A stretch of 64,000 bases of DNA from Urechis unicinctus (lineage: Eukaryota > Annelida > Polychaeta > Xenopneusta > Urechidae), in the NCBI GenBank assembly GCA_034190875.2, contig CM067356.1:24917531-24981530 (forward strand), read 5' to 3'. This document shows positions 43,801 through 53,979 of this stretch, one piece after another. The translations under genes were made by a program, and so were the position numbers. How positions within the stretch are numbered: the stretch's first letter is position 1; every line of letters begins with the position of its first letter. The notes beneath the pieces were generated by a model, which ran no database searches, was not told where the DNA came from, and saw only the letters and a program-made list of their open reading frames with translations.

Positions 43801-46800
43801 CTGGAAGCAGAAGCATGGATGTTTAGAGGTAATGAGGTGAATCTGCATGGGTGTTTACAAGAAGAGGATGTAGAGGATATCTGATGTTAGATCCATAAAA
43901 GAGAGTTTCGAGCAGGTGGCATAGAAGACCAGAGTCAACATTAGAATAACAGAACCAGCCAAAGGGGTTCGATTACTGAGTATTGTCACCTTTTAGATCC
44001 ATGTAACCGAATGCATCTATCAGGGTGGGGTTGCCTTCCTTGCTGTGTCCAAAGAATCCACATGGATAATAATTGGTCAGCACTTCCGGTACCGTCCATG
44101 ACAAAATGGTGTCTATCTCATGTCGTCTTCGCCAATCTAACGACTACGTAACAGAAGATATCTAGGGATGAGCTTGCACATTGAGATAATTGATTATTTC
44201 TGCGCTGATTTTGGATTTCTTGTTCATCTATCGATTGATTTGTTAAAACCCTCATAGGCATCTGGCCTATCGACCTCATGTGTATTGTGAAATAGCAGCG
44301 GCTTCTAAATCAGGGCTGAGTATGGCAACACAAACAAAATTGTCAGAAACCAACAGCACAACAAGATCTGATAGGTTCCAACACCGCAACAAGATCTGAT
44401 AGGATCCAACAGCCCAACAAGATCTGATAGGATCCAACACCACAACAAGATCTGATAGGATCCAACAACCCAACAATATCTGATAGGATCCAACAACCCA
44501 ACAGGCTCTGATAAGATCCAAAAACTAAACACGATCTGTAAGAAATCGTCAATCTGACACTATCTGATGGAATCCAACAACCCAACGAGATCTAAGAGGA
44601 TCCAAAAACCAAGCACCATCTAATAGGATCTTATAGGGTCCAGTGCAACTAACCACCATCTAAAAGGATCCTGCAGACCCACACCTTCCTATATGATCTG
44701 ACAGCCCAGCATGATCTTATTTGATCCAACAATCAAAACGATCTTTTATGATCCAACTGACATGGACTACCATTGTGATAGCAGTAATGGTGACACCATC
44801 AATGACCATATGGCATCATGGTTATCTTCACAACGAGGCGGTAGCTGCAAGCAGATAACACTTCGAAAAGCATGGTGGGCGTTCAACTTGGTATCTGCAT
44901 GGGGGCACAGCCTTGGCGCTCATTTGTCGTTACGATCGTGATGAAGAAATGCGACCCAGCTGTATCAAAAGCATGGATGCATCGAAATATACACCCCAAA
45001 AGCTTAGCCAAAAAAAAGGAATTAACTGTAAGCATGACTTCGTTGATAGTTTTCTTGATATATTAGTGATTGTCAGTTATATACCACGATATGGTAGAGA
45101 GAAAAAAATGTTTTATGACCGCCCTCGGAGCTAATCTTGTTTGAATCAGAACTTTCAACGCAAGAAACTGAAATAGACTGCGACGAAGCTCTTGTGTGGT
45201 AGCACTCGAAGACATAGCTGTGCACGACGTCTTACAGACGTCGTGCACGGCTACGTCGAAGGTCGTAACGTACGCGCGGTGAACGATAGATGAGTTCTAA
45301 TAATACACGATAATTACACAAATGTACATATGAAGAATAATTTTTCACATTTATGAATGTTTATGAACAAGTTGAGTTAGTTTACTTATTAGATTTCGTC
45401 AAAGGCGATTTAATCTGGCCAGACAAATTTTGAAAAGTTCATTTTTATTTTGAATGACAAGATCGGTTGCTGTGCACACGCGCAGACAAGGTTCTTCGCA
45501 AGCGAACTTTTGCTTTCCGAATTTTACTATTTAAGTATATGTGTCATTTTGTCAATGATTATCTTTTGGCAATGCCTACCTTAGAGGGGGATATGCATTC
45601 AACGATATCACATTGACAATTGAAAAAAAGATAAGACTTAGGTAAACCCGCAGTCCGGAGGGGGCACTTGACCTTGTCCTGAGTAGAGGTACGCCGCGGG
45701 ACCTCTAAACGCTTAAGGGCACCCCCCCCCCACCCCCGAGCTCGCAGCCACATGGCGAGTAAAAATGAATCTGCGAAATGTGACGTCATATTCCCAAGAC
45801 ACGGGTTGCCCTGAACAAAAGTTATGACTCTAAAAGTTCATGTGACGATTGCTAAATAATCACGAGACAGTGAATAACCAAAATAGTGTTGGTCAAAAGT
45901 TATTCATCTCAATTCTCGACATATATAGATACATACGTAAGTACACAACAAGCTATAGACACTCGAAATAAAACGCTCACCGCTCGACGTACAGCATATA
46001 TTTATATTACCTTCGTGCACGGCTATTGAAGATGAACCAAATGCATGAGCACCTAGCGAATGGAGAGCAAACAAATACGATTTCAGAAATCGATCTATAG
46101 ATGGTATTTTTTAAAAGAACCGCACCGATCGGGAGTAAGCTTTCGGAGCGACGCGCGAATTTAGTTACAGGCTCTTTATATAAGTTATTTTCTAGATGGT
46201 AAACCCAGCAACGCAAGTGATCTGACAAATTTTCCCACAATCAAGGTTCGTAATGATTGAAGACTTTGTAATGAAATGATACGTCCGCGCAGGGCTACGG
46301 CGTTATCAGCGCTATCAGAGGCGCTATCATCGAGTGGTTGGTATACATGTTGTCTACCGGATGCGATTCATAGAAAACTGTTTACAAACACCATTTCATA
46401 AATCTGAAAATGAGTCAATGAGTCAATGGGTCACTTTTCAAGTTGTCTAAAATGACATATAGTCGATATGCTTACATTTCGAAGCATTTTCTCCGATTTC
46501 TTCACTTCGAATTTTCGCGCTGATAAACACATACTCAGAAATCAGTCACTCCAAAGACTCATTGGGTATTACACAATGTACATTACGCCCACAAACTAAA
46601 GCCGAGCCTTTACGTCACTATAAATCTCACACCACCACACTAACAAGCCAGTACAACACAGATACTCACCCCGCAGCCATCGCAGTAAATAGTAATCTGT
46701 GAACTCGTCACACCAAATATCCTCGAGATTTGTCTTCAGCTATATCGCACCAACACACAAACAACTCTAGCTGTTGCATAGCACTGGCTCATGTATTGTC

Positions 46801-47014
46801 ATGGGGGGCCCTGTAGGACTAACAGTTGTATAGCGCATGACATAAACTTTCATTCCAGACGCAAATCTAACATTTAGACTTCGTTTTATATTAAAGCATA
46901 TTTAAATGAATCTTCACTGATGGTTGAGGATCATTAAGAGACCAACGATAGAGCACGAACCTTGTCTAGGGCGGCCTGCTGCTTTCCAGACAGGTGCCCC
47001 TCATGGCCCGTCAT
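40882..47014 (-). CDS. SEC14-like lipid-binding protein (CRAL-TRIO N, CRAL-TRIO and GOLD domains), exon 3 not found
   Basis: Exons in transcript order: 46961-47014, 46670-46739, (exon 3 not found), 43990-44143, 43234-43331, 42750-42825, 42528-42608, 42209-42292, 41985-42091, 41728-41876, 41314-41480, 40882-41006. Every found junction is GT-AG and every phase fits. With a 44-base exon 3, as in the relic at 36,253, the protein would be about 402 residues, normal for SEC14-like 2 relatives. Exons 1-2 give the CRAL-TRIO N region ([17 protein letters not shown]). Exons 4-8 give the CRAL-TRIO lipid pocket ([56 protein letters not shown]). Exons 9-12 give the GOLD domain ([46 protein letters not shown]). 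It is expected to be a cytosolic lipid-transfer or sensor protein. Joining exon 2 to exon 4 directly would shift the frame. Confidence 0.88.
42930..43165. repeat. 41-bp minisatellite in SEC14-like intron
   Basis: About six units around ACAATGTGGTTATATAAGAA followed by a variable AGATATACAACCTCACT part. It lies between exons 5 and 6 of the minus-strand gene. Confidence 0.85.
43400..43850. repeat. Purine-rich degenerate repeats
   Basis: GAAGAAGAAACAGGGATAAT-type units alternate with AGCAGCAG runs. This is intronic in the SEC14-like gene, with no exon seen. Confidence 0.6.
44340..44640. repeat. 28-bp minisatellite
   Basis: About ten units around AACAAGATCTGATAGGATCC, becoming degenerate to the right (to about 44,760). 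It lies in the interval where SEC14-like exon 3 should be. Confidence 0.85.
45215..46025 (+). mobile_element. Candidate non-autonomous DNA transposon with terminal inverted repeats
   Basis: The left end TAGCTGTGCACGACG and right end CGTGCACGGCTA (46,014-46,025) are inverted matches of one another. The left end itself forms a hairpin (arms 45,215-45,231 and 45,237-45,253, loop TTACA, one mismatch). The left half is repeated at 33,802-34,235. TA at both tips would fit a TA target-site duplication. There is no coding capacity. It lies between exons 2 and 4 of the SEC14-like gene. The superfamily is not determined. Confidence 0.55.
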
Positions 47015-48090
47015 CGTCTACTCGTCCTGTACACCCCGACAACACACGTGACCGCCAACAAGCGGCGTGGCGGGCTTCACTGATGTATCGATCTTCGTCC
47101 ACGCTGTGCATCCGCAAGGTAATAACAATCATGCTCGTTTACTAATGATACGAGCGCATTCAATTGAAGAAGTATACCAGGTTTTACCTTATTTGAGTTA
47201 TATCCTTATATATATTCATCCGAGTAATCCTATTTATAGACTGCTACATAAATGGAACACAAAGAATATCCTTACGCAGCAGTTATCACGTGCCAAATGG
47301 GAGGCGCTGCACTTCCGTCTATTTTTATGCGACTAATACAACTCAGAACAAGAGGACCACATTCGCGCCATGTCCATATGAACATTGGTCTTAAATGTGG
47401 CTCAGTTGTCTGTAAGATTGAACGAGTACAATGAGTCGTGTCGTTGGACCTTGCTCTTCCTAGGCTGACCGAGCCGCTATCGACTATATCTTTGTCGTCA
47501 CCCGGTGCAAATGATCAGGTGATCCAGGCACCGCTAAGCCACCAATGCTTCGCAGTGGCAAACGTGCGTATTCTTATTGAACACCATTGCACCAGCAAGC
47601 GGGGCCGGCCTGGTGTTTAGGGAGGTGGCGAAGTATCGGAGCCCCAAAACGTCGACGTCGCGAGTGTAAGGGGTTCTACTGAATTCAGGATATTTCGCAA
47701 CCAGCGCGTATGTGAGGGTGTTCATTGTAGTTAACCAAGCGGCTCATACCATTAACAGCGCTGTGCCCCGGGTTTTTGTCAAACGGAAGAATGAACATCA
47801 GGTTGATAGACGACGCGGATCTCAATTGGTTGATGGATCTTAGACAAATCGAACAGTTATGTGAATCGATTTAATATCAAGATGATATAAGGACTTAATT
47901 TTTTTGCCAAAGCAAATGATCCGCATTAATGTAGTGGCGGTTTAGAATTCACACAGATGCTTTGCTCAGTTTAATTTTACCTCAGAAGTGAGAGAATGTA
48001 TAGGTTTAGAACAGACCTTTAATGTTGCTGCTCCAGCGCTTGGGGTGTTACAGAATATAGGATATTTCGCAACCAGTGGATGTGAGAGGG
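47015..48090. other. Region upstream of the SEC14-like gene
   Basis: It should contain the promoter of the minus-strand SEC14-like gene, but no clear core element was recognised. Two related pieces (47,680-47,760 and 48,055-48,135, core GATATTTCGCAACCAG and GTGTTCA) form a loose local repeat. No protein-coding exon is seen. Confidence 0.4.
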
Positions 48091-48215
48091 TGTTCAATCC
48101 AGGTTGACAAAGCGGCTTGTACCACAATAAGAAGTAGAGCGAAGAATTGATTTTTGAACTATTGCTGTAGCTGTAGAGGCAGAACTTACTCAGACCATCA
48201 CTTGTGTGTTTTTAG

Positions 48216-48535
48216 CGAAGAGCTTCGACGTGAAGAAAGCAGAAAGATGCTTATTGACGTAGGTGAATACAATTATAATGGATATGGTGCTGTATGCTTA
48301 GGGCCGTGATGTTGTGGATTGCCTAAGGCCGTTATGGTGTGGATTGCCTAAGGCCGTAATGGTGTGGATTGCCTAAGGCCGTAATGGTGTGGATTGCACA
48401 GGGCCGTAGTGGTACGGGATGCCTAGAGCCTTAATGATGTGGATTGCCTAGAACTGCTCGCTGTCCAAATATTACCCTGGCGGTTACTTCGGCCATTACA
48501 AGGATGGAAATCAGGGTACATATCGTTACTTCGAT
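48216..48535 (+). pseudogene. SEC14-like exon 3 and exon 4 scraps
   Basis: 48,216-48,258 follows a TTTAG acceptor and matches SEC14-like exon 3 (SFDVKKAE), but is 43 rather than 44 bases long and so is out of frame. A 25-bp array follows. 48,463-48,535 reads KYYPGGYFGHYKDGNQG, matching part of exon 4. Orientation is opposite to the neighbouring complete gene, which lacks exon 3. Confidence 0.75.
48296..48450. repeat. 25-bp minisatellite
   Basis: Units around GTGGATTGCCTAAGGCCGTA, spaced 25 bases. Counterparts lie at 61,320-61,480 and, more degenerate, at 36,300-36,560. Confidence 0.85.
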
Positions 48536-48899
48536 TTTCCACTTCACAAATGTAATTAGAAAAAAATGGGTAAACAAATCATGGAAAAATTAGTGTTCGA
48601 TCAATTTTTTATTTCAGTATTTGAACACATCAAGAAAATGGGCATACATTCCATTTTCATTTCCTTGTCACGAATTCCACAATCTTAAAGACGAAAGTGG
48701 AAAATAGGTTTACTTTCGCTCTCCTATTTTCGATTTTTGAAAGTTCAAGCCTTCCCAATAAAACGTAAGTCAACGACAAATACAAAAGACATTCATGTAC
48801 CCTGGATGAGCCTGGCTTAAACAAATCATTCCGACGTTAAAATAACCTTTACAAATTTATGTGAATCAAACCCGACATTCACAATACAAATAAAACGAC

Positions 48900-49600
48900 A
48901 GCAAAAGAAAGACAACTAAGTTAAATTTATTAATGAACATAAATCTCACATGAAAAAAACGTGGGCCGTACTAACACAGGCAATGGGAAACAAAATGAAC
49001 AAACCCCAATTTCCAAAATTAATAATCATCGACGAACATAATATAACCGATATATCAACGATTGCCGATGAGGTTAACAACTTCTTTGTTAACGTAAGTG
49101 GCAATTTGCATGATAATTAACTGGATACTGAGAAACACTTTTCAGATTATTTCATTAATTGCCCCGCGCACAGTGAACCCGTTTAAGCACATGAACTAAT
49201 TGCACTTGCTAACAATTTAAAGCCAAAACAAAGTTCAGGACATGACGACATCTCAGCAAAGATTGTGAAAGAATCCATGCAACATACAGTGCTTCCATTG
49301 ACCTATATCTTCAACCAATCCCTGACGACGGGTATAGGTATATCAATCAAAAATTGCAAAATTAATCCGAATCCACAAATCATCCGACGCATGTCAAATG
49401 AATAACTACCGCCCTATAAGCTAATTGCCGGCATTCTCTCAACTTCTAAAAAAAATGATGTACCACATAATTATCAATTTCTTAAATACTCATAACATAC
49501 TATATCAACATCAATAAGCCTTAAGAAAACAACAACCCGCAATATGGCTCTCTCTGAATTTAGTCTGGACGCCCTAAAATGTCACCGCAAAGGTCACGCG
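48900..49600 (+). mobile_element. LINE reverse-transcriptase N-terminal fragment
   Basis: The + strand shows the region just upstream of RT (IADEVNNFFVNVSGNL), then NLKPKQSSGHDDISAKIVKE, PLTYIFNQSLTTG and a broken NYRPI-like block, interrupted by stops. Typical of CR1/L2/Jockey-like LINEs. No catalytic YADD box is present. Duplicated at 62,020-62,650. Confidence 0.8.
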
Positions 49601-50277
49601 AGTATGCAAAAGTGAACGCCTACAATTTTAATACCAATATATTGAAATAGTTCATCGATGCGTTCTATTATATACAGGTGGGCAAGTAATTATGAATCTC
49701 TCGAGTTATTCATACAATTACACAGATTAGCATGACCAGCAAATAAAAACGAGCTTTTGCAATTGTTCACATAAAAAAATCTTCTGCTCTCCTGTATGTA
49801 CCATATGGCGTTGCAGACGAGGCGATAGGAATATTATTCCTAACCAGAATACCAATCAAGGAGAAAGTATGTGAGTCATAAGAGAAAGGATCAAGAAACT
49901 GTAAGCATCTGAACGCAGGTACTATGTCCGTACAGGTGCGCTCTAGATATAATGTGGTCGTTTGTGGTGATGTGGTGCGTCGTGGAGGTCGTTTGACTCG
50001 CTGGGTGTGCTCAAGAAACTGCGACATTCCAATCCCCAGCCATTTATAAGTTCAACTCCTCATGTCAAGAGAATGCAACAGAAGCCATTCAATGGAGAGT
50101 ATGGTGCGTATTATACTAACATCCTATAAAAAAATTGAAGATTGTGATTTGTATGGCGCGACATAAAACGGTTAACAAACATTTATTTAGAAGCTGAGAT
50201 GCATTAAGAGCATGAGGTTCATCTTGGAGATAGGGGAACCTGACGAACTGACATCAGCACAATCATAATTATCTTAA

Positions 50278-50366
50278 TCATCATCATCAATGCCTTCACA
50301 ATCACCATCATGATTGCCATCATCATTATCATCACCAGTATCATCACCAGTATCATCATCACCAGT

Positions 50367-50417
<51 letters not shown>

Positions 50418-50490
50418 TTCATCATCATCATCATCATCATTATCATCATTTTCGTCATCATCATCATCATTATTAACATCATCATATTCA
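50278..50490. repeat. (CAT)n microsatellite
   Basis: Interrupted CAT run. The right-copy counterpart at 63,381-63,580 is shorter by several units, the main difference between the two copies in this part. Confidence 0.95.
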
Positions 50491-50899
50491 TTATGCTGCA
50501 TGGGGGCGTGATTTTACTCCTAGGCTGTGACGATGCAGTTGTTGTTACGATGATCGTGCCCAAGAAGAAAGATGATGGTGACAGTAATTGGGATGATCAT
50601 GATTAGGAACGTAACCGTGTGATTATGATCACGTAATTGCTGTACAATTGGTCTCAGAGGTACTTTGTATAATGAACTTTATTCCAATTTTGATGTTAAA
50701 TGGTTATATGCTAATCAACGTTAAGTGAAAATCGTTACCATCATTATCATCATCATCTTCATCATCATGCACATCTTCATCAATATCTGCATCACAAATA
50801 TTGTCATCGCCACCCATATTATTATCATGTTGATAGCGAGGAGGTTATGCTTAAAGGAATTTAGTCCGCAGTAGCATACAGACCAGCGGGGCTAGACCA

Positions 50900-51946
50900 A
50901 TGGTGCGCCCCAGCCCCTCTTCACCCCAAAGCTATATATATAGTGTAGGTGCTGGCAACACCTATGCGGGCTACTCGATCACATATTTCTGCCCCTACGA
51001 TCAATGCTACATACCTCTCGTTTTGGCATAGTTAACTCCACGGTCCGACCGGACCCACGACCTTGATCGGGCGACCGACCACATCAGACAATGCCGAAAC
51101 CCGGCGACGCCATGTCACCTAAGATCTCATATATGTGTGGTGCGTGTGATGGTGAAATGGTAACAAAAAACGTTCTAGAAGACATCGCCATTGCCTACAG
51201 GGTTTCACCCGCCCACGTTCCGAGCTAGCACAGTTTGCCCAACACCGAAAACCGAGGTATTGCCCGGGGGGGGTGGGGGGGGGGGGGGTGGGGCGACTTT
51301 TATACGTGGTCTGTGGGTAGATTCTAAAATTGACGTAGACATCAACCAGGATTTGTTGTCTCAAATCACCACCATTTTGGCACAGTTACATCTCATATCT
51401 GAGGAATCTTTAAGCGTACCACGTATCTATTGTCACAAGCCAACCACAGACCGTCGCATGCTTACTGAACTCCAGGGTGACATTATTGAAATTGTTCATA
51501 CTGCCCCGGAAAGAAACGATTGTGACAGTAGCGGCCACATACGACTTAACGCTTGACAAAATGGGCCAAGACTGTAAGATCCGTACAAACACAATCACGA
51601 ATAACCAACTGTTGACCAGCTACCAATCACACTTACAAAAAAATGTACGACACACATGAGCTAGTAACCATCTCCATTGTTGATCTGAAAATAAACGTAT
51701 GTAACGCAGGAATTTGCGGTTACAGGGCGGTTTGGGGAGTCCCTAGCGCTTATTTTAGTGTGACTCTCGCTGTCGCAGGGGGGAATATTAGCGCCCTGCC
51801 AAAACTTGTGAGCAGCCGTCACACCAAGGGACTTTTGCACTGTTTAGCATATCTGGTGTTTCATCCTCACCACAGATTACTAAGCAGCTAATTTTTGTAC
51901 GAAATCGCGTCCGTGCAGTATTGGTATTTTGTCTCACCATCCATGG
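50900..51946 (+). other. Left part of the Polinton-like region, unassigned coding remnants
   Basis: Unique sequence begins after the direct repeat. The + strand has adjacent open stretches at about 51,290-51,556, 51,477-51,659 and 51,715-51,890 (the last with WGVPSAYFSVTLAVAGG) in different frames, plus a poly-G run at 51,268-51,292. They may be one broken gene of the viral element, but no family is recognised. Confidence 0.35.
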
Positions 51947-52112
51947 TTACAGCGGCGTAGGCCTTGTGTGTTCTCCCTGGATCTCTTGTTTCATCTGACG
52001 AAACTTAAATACCTCATCAAGAATTAGCTTTAATTCTTCACGAGAGATCTTTCCGTCGGTAAACGCGGAAGATATATGACTGTTGGCAAGGACTTCGTTG
52101 TGCTTTTTGGCT
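51947..52112 (-). pseudogene. C-terminal fragment of Polinton-associated helical protein
   Basis: The minus strand reads an EF-hand-like helical tail (FTDGKISREELKLILDEV), ending in TAA at 51,947-51,949. It is homologous to the C-terminus of the intact 168-residue protein at 56,971-57,477 (LEDGYISDDEFKLVSVEI). The N-terminal hydrophobic part is missing. Confidence 0.65.
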
Positions 52113-52560
52113 TAGATCAACAGCCTGCAGCTGATAAATATACTTTTTATTCGCAGCATCCTTTGATTACATCGGGTCTTCCAGCCCAAGGACCTGATTA
52201 CCTCGCATTTCAAGGTCACCAGCCATAGTATCACCATGATTACCTCGCATGTCAAGGTCACCAGTCATAGTATCACCATGCCATTTTGCCAGAAGCGTAG
52301 TCGGGCCCCCATATTGCATGATGTGCGTGGTACTGAGTTGATCGAGGTGGACATAAAGTGTGTTGAAGATGCTTAAGTTGATGGACCGGTCACCTGTGTA
52401 AGTACCTGCCATCATGACTCCGTCTGTCATGCGCATACTTGCATCAGGCATTTTAAGGGTAAAGACCCCATTTACAGCATCAACTTCCACACTAAGCCCT
52501 GATATTCCAGAGGCTAGGTTTTAATCGGGCAGGGCCTCCTTTTCCTACTGGCCTTGGTCG
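52113..52560 (-). pseudogene. Fibre-like structural protein fragment (older copy)
   Basis: The minus strand is homologous to 57,900-58,800. It has a motif run AVNGVFTLKMPD, then TYTGDRSINLSIFNTLYVHLD, then two back-to-back GDTM-x-GDL-x-M-RGN repeats, then a KDAANKKYI segment beyond a stop. It appears to fuse the two proteins that are separate in the second block, through deletion of the jelly-roll C-terminus. Confidence 0.7.
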
Positions 52561-53135
52561 CCATGCAATTATCTACCAGCCCAAACTAAGAGGGAGTGCA
52601 GCACTACCGGTTCGAAAGAGAAAATGTGTACCACTGTTACTGTGCCATTTAGAAGACTACACAGGAGTGGACGAACGTCCAGTTCCTGGGCATTGACACG
52701 TCATATGACATAAATACGACCAAGATTTAGGTTGGGACAGAAGACAAGGATGAAACCAAGGCATAGGACAAGGCCATAGCAAAAGTCTATGAGAGCCGGT
52801 TTGTCATTCCGCTGGACCATAGTCGTGTGATTCACGCCACAGATGACACCAATGCCAGCTTCACAACCGAAGGCATCTCCCTGAGTATGACATGGTCGCA
52901 AAGTCAGACCTGGTCCGCGTGATCTGCACCCAGTACACATGTCGGCTCGTGATTCTTTATGATCGTGCGCTCTGCTATAGGAAGCTTTCATTCACTGTGG
53001 AACATGGACCCTAACGTACCGGCTCACAGCATGAAAGGCATCCTGCTGCTCTTTCAGGATCCAGCCAATGCCAGGAAGAAAACGATCTACAACCTAATGC
53101 AGATTATTTGGAGACTCGCGCTGTAATAAATAATT
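52560..53135 (+). pseudogene. Capsid-like protein fragment of a Polinton-like element
   Basis: Scattered across frames are KVYESRFVIPLDH, a DMVAKSDLVRVI stretch followed by CRLVILYDRALC, and VPAHSMKGILLLFQDP. These belong, as far as I recall, to a conserved protein family in invertebrate genomes that sits beside Polinton-like fibre and integrase genes. A major-capsid (hexon-like) role is inference. There are several stops, frameshifts and a truncated end. Confidence 0.55.
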
Positions 53136-53156
53136 ATAGATCGCACGACTCGTCGC

Positions 53157-53445
53157 ATGAAAACAACCTACCAAAGCCCCAAAGGCTATTGGGAGAGTGT
53201 TACAGTCATCCAGATCCTTGTAGCAGCCACTAGGGTTTCTGACGAAGTTTCCCTGAGTTGGCTTGAAACGCTGGATTTACAAGTATTCCCTAATAATAGT
53301 AGACGTGGCCTCAGGCATCAAAGCAGCAGAGCTATTGACTACAAAAGAGGCTATAGAGGTTACAGATGCACTTGAAAGGACCACTGGAATGGGCCCAACT
53401 TCTTCAGTTCGACCCCGGACAGGAGTTTATGGGCGCAGTAAGCTA
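53157..53445 (+). pseudogene. Retroviral-type (rve) integrase fragment of a Polinton-like element
   Basis: The + strand shows an N-terminal piece (PKGYWESVTVIQILVAAT) and, in another frame, the catalytic core start YKYSLIIVDVASGIKAAEL, then (third frame) a DPGQEFMGAV segment. These correspond to the first strand with its catalytic Asp and the second acidic site of Polinton/Maverick integrases. The region between them is deleted and frames are broken. Confidence 0.7.
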
Positions 53446-53705
53446 GCTACTGGCCATGCATGGGGTCTTCATCAGGCTTGACTGGTGGATGTTTACTGAG
53501 ACTGTTATGGAATGCTTTAACTCTTGCAGAGTGACTATGTGAACACTAGTTACTGTGGGATTCTAAGCGTTTTGTCCCCTGAATTCTTTTGGAACTCCGG
53601 TACGCAAATCGCAGCATACGACTATATAGCAGTAGCTATATGTCTCACGCTGCTCTGTCTTCTAGGTGTAGCTCATTGCAGGATTAAGGTCTTGTCCTTC
53701 GATTC

Positions 53706-53975
53706 TTATTTTGAGGGCTTCGAAGTCGACATAGAATAGATGATGAAAGGAGTTGGGAGTTGTTTGTGGTGTTTCTGAAAGGTTAGCGTGTTTTTCCCAC
53801 CTCTGGCATCTCTACTTTCCCTGTTGTCTGGCCGATCCCATGGGAAGCCGTGGAGACACCTCTCGCAGAAGTACTTGCGGTGCTGATACTCGCTCTGGTC
53901 GTAAAGCAGCATATTAAGCAGATTGATCCTGGATGTATCTTCAGCCGTATTAACTTCCAATATTGGTTGCGCAAT
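53706..53975 (-). pseudogene. Protein-primed type-B DNA polymerase N-terminal fragment
   Basis: The minus strand reads a zinc-finger-like YFCERCLHGF followed (frame change) by KVEMPE and TFQKHHKQLPTPFIIY. This spacing, C-x2-C-L-x-G-F then a VEMP block and a K-x-x-PF-x-IY block leading to the exonuclease domain, is characteristic of Polinton-type PolB. The polymerase domain is absent. Confidence 0.65.
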
Positions 53976-53979
53976 AATT

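Larger units (their letters stand above)
48091..50899 (+). repeat. Large direct repeat, left copy
   Basis: Matches 61,091-63,992 in the same orientation. From about 49,610 to the end the copies are almost identical apart from the CAT run length. From 48,091 to about 49,600 they differ by frequent one- to few-base indels. It contains SEC14-like scraps, a LINE fragment and a (CAT)n tract, so it is not an LTR. Confidence 0.92.

Noticed and set aside
43400-43850. Possible CRISPR-like array from AGAAGAAACAGGGATAAT repeats
   Set aside because: Repeat spacing is irregular, the units are degenerate and purine-rich, and the sequence is an intron of a eukaryotic gene.
49767-50027. 86-codon minus-strand open frame identical in both repeat copies (62,868-63,128)
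   Set aside because: Identity simply reflects the recent or artefactual duplication. No domain, splice signal or neighbouring gene supports it.
50900-50925. Terminal inverted repeat of the Polinton-like element against the sequence ending at 61,090
   Set aside because: Only a weak TGG..G..CCCC similarity was seen, no longer than chance, and 61,090 interrupts a gene instead of ending the element.
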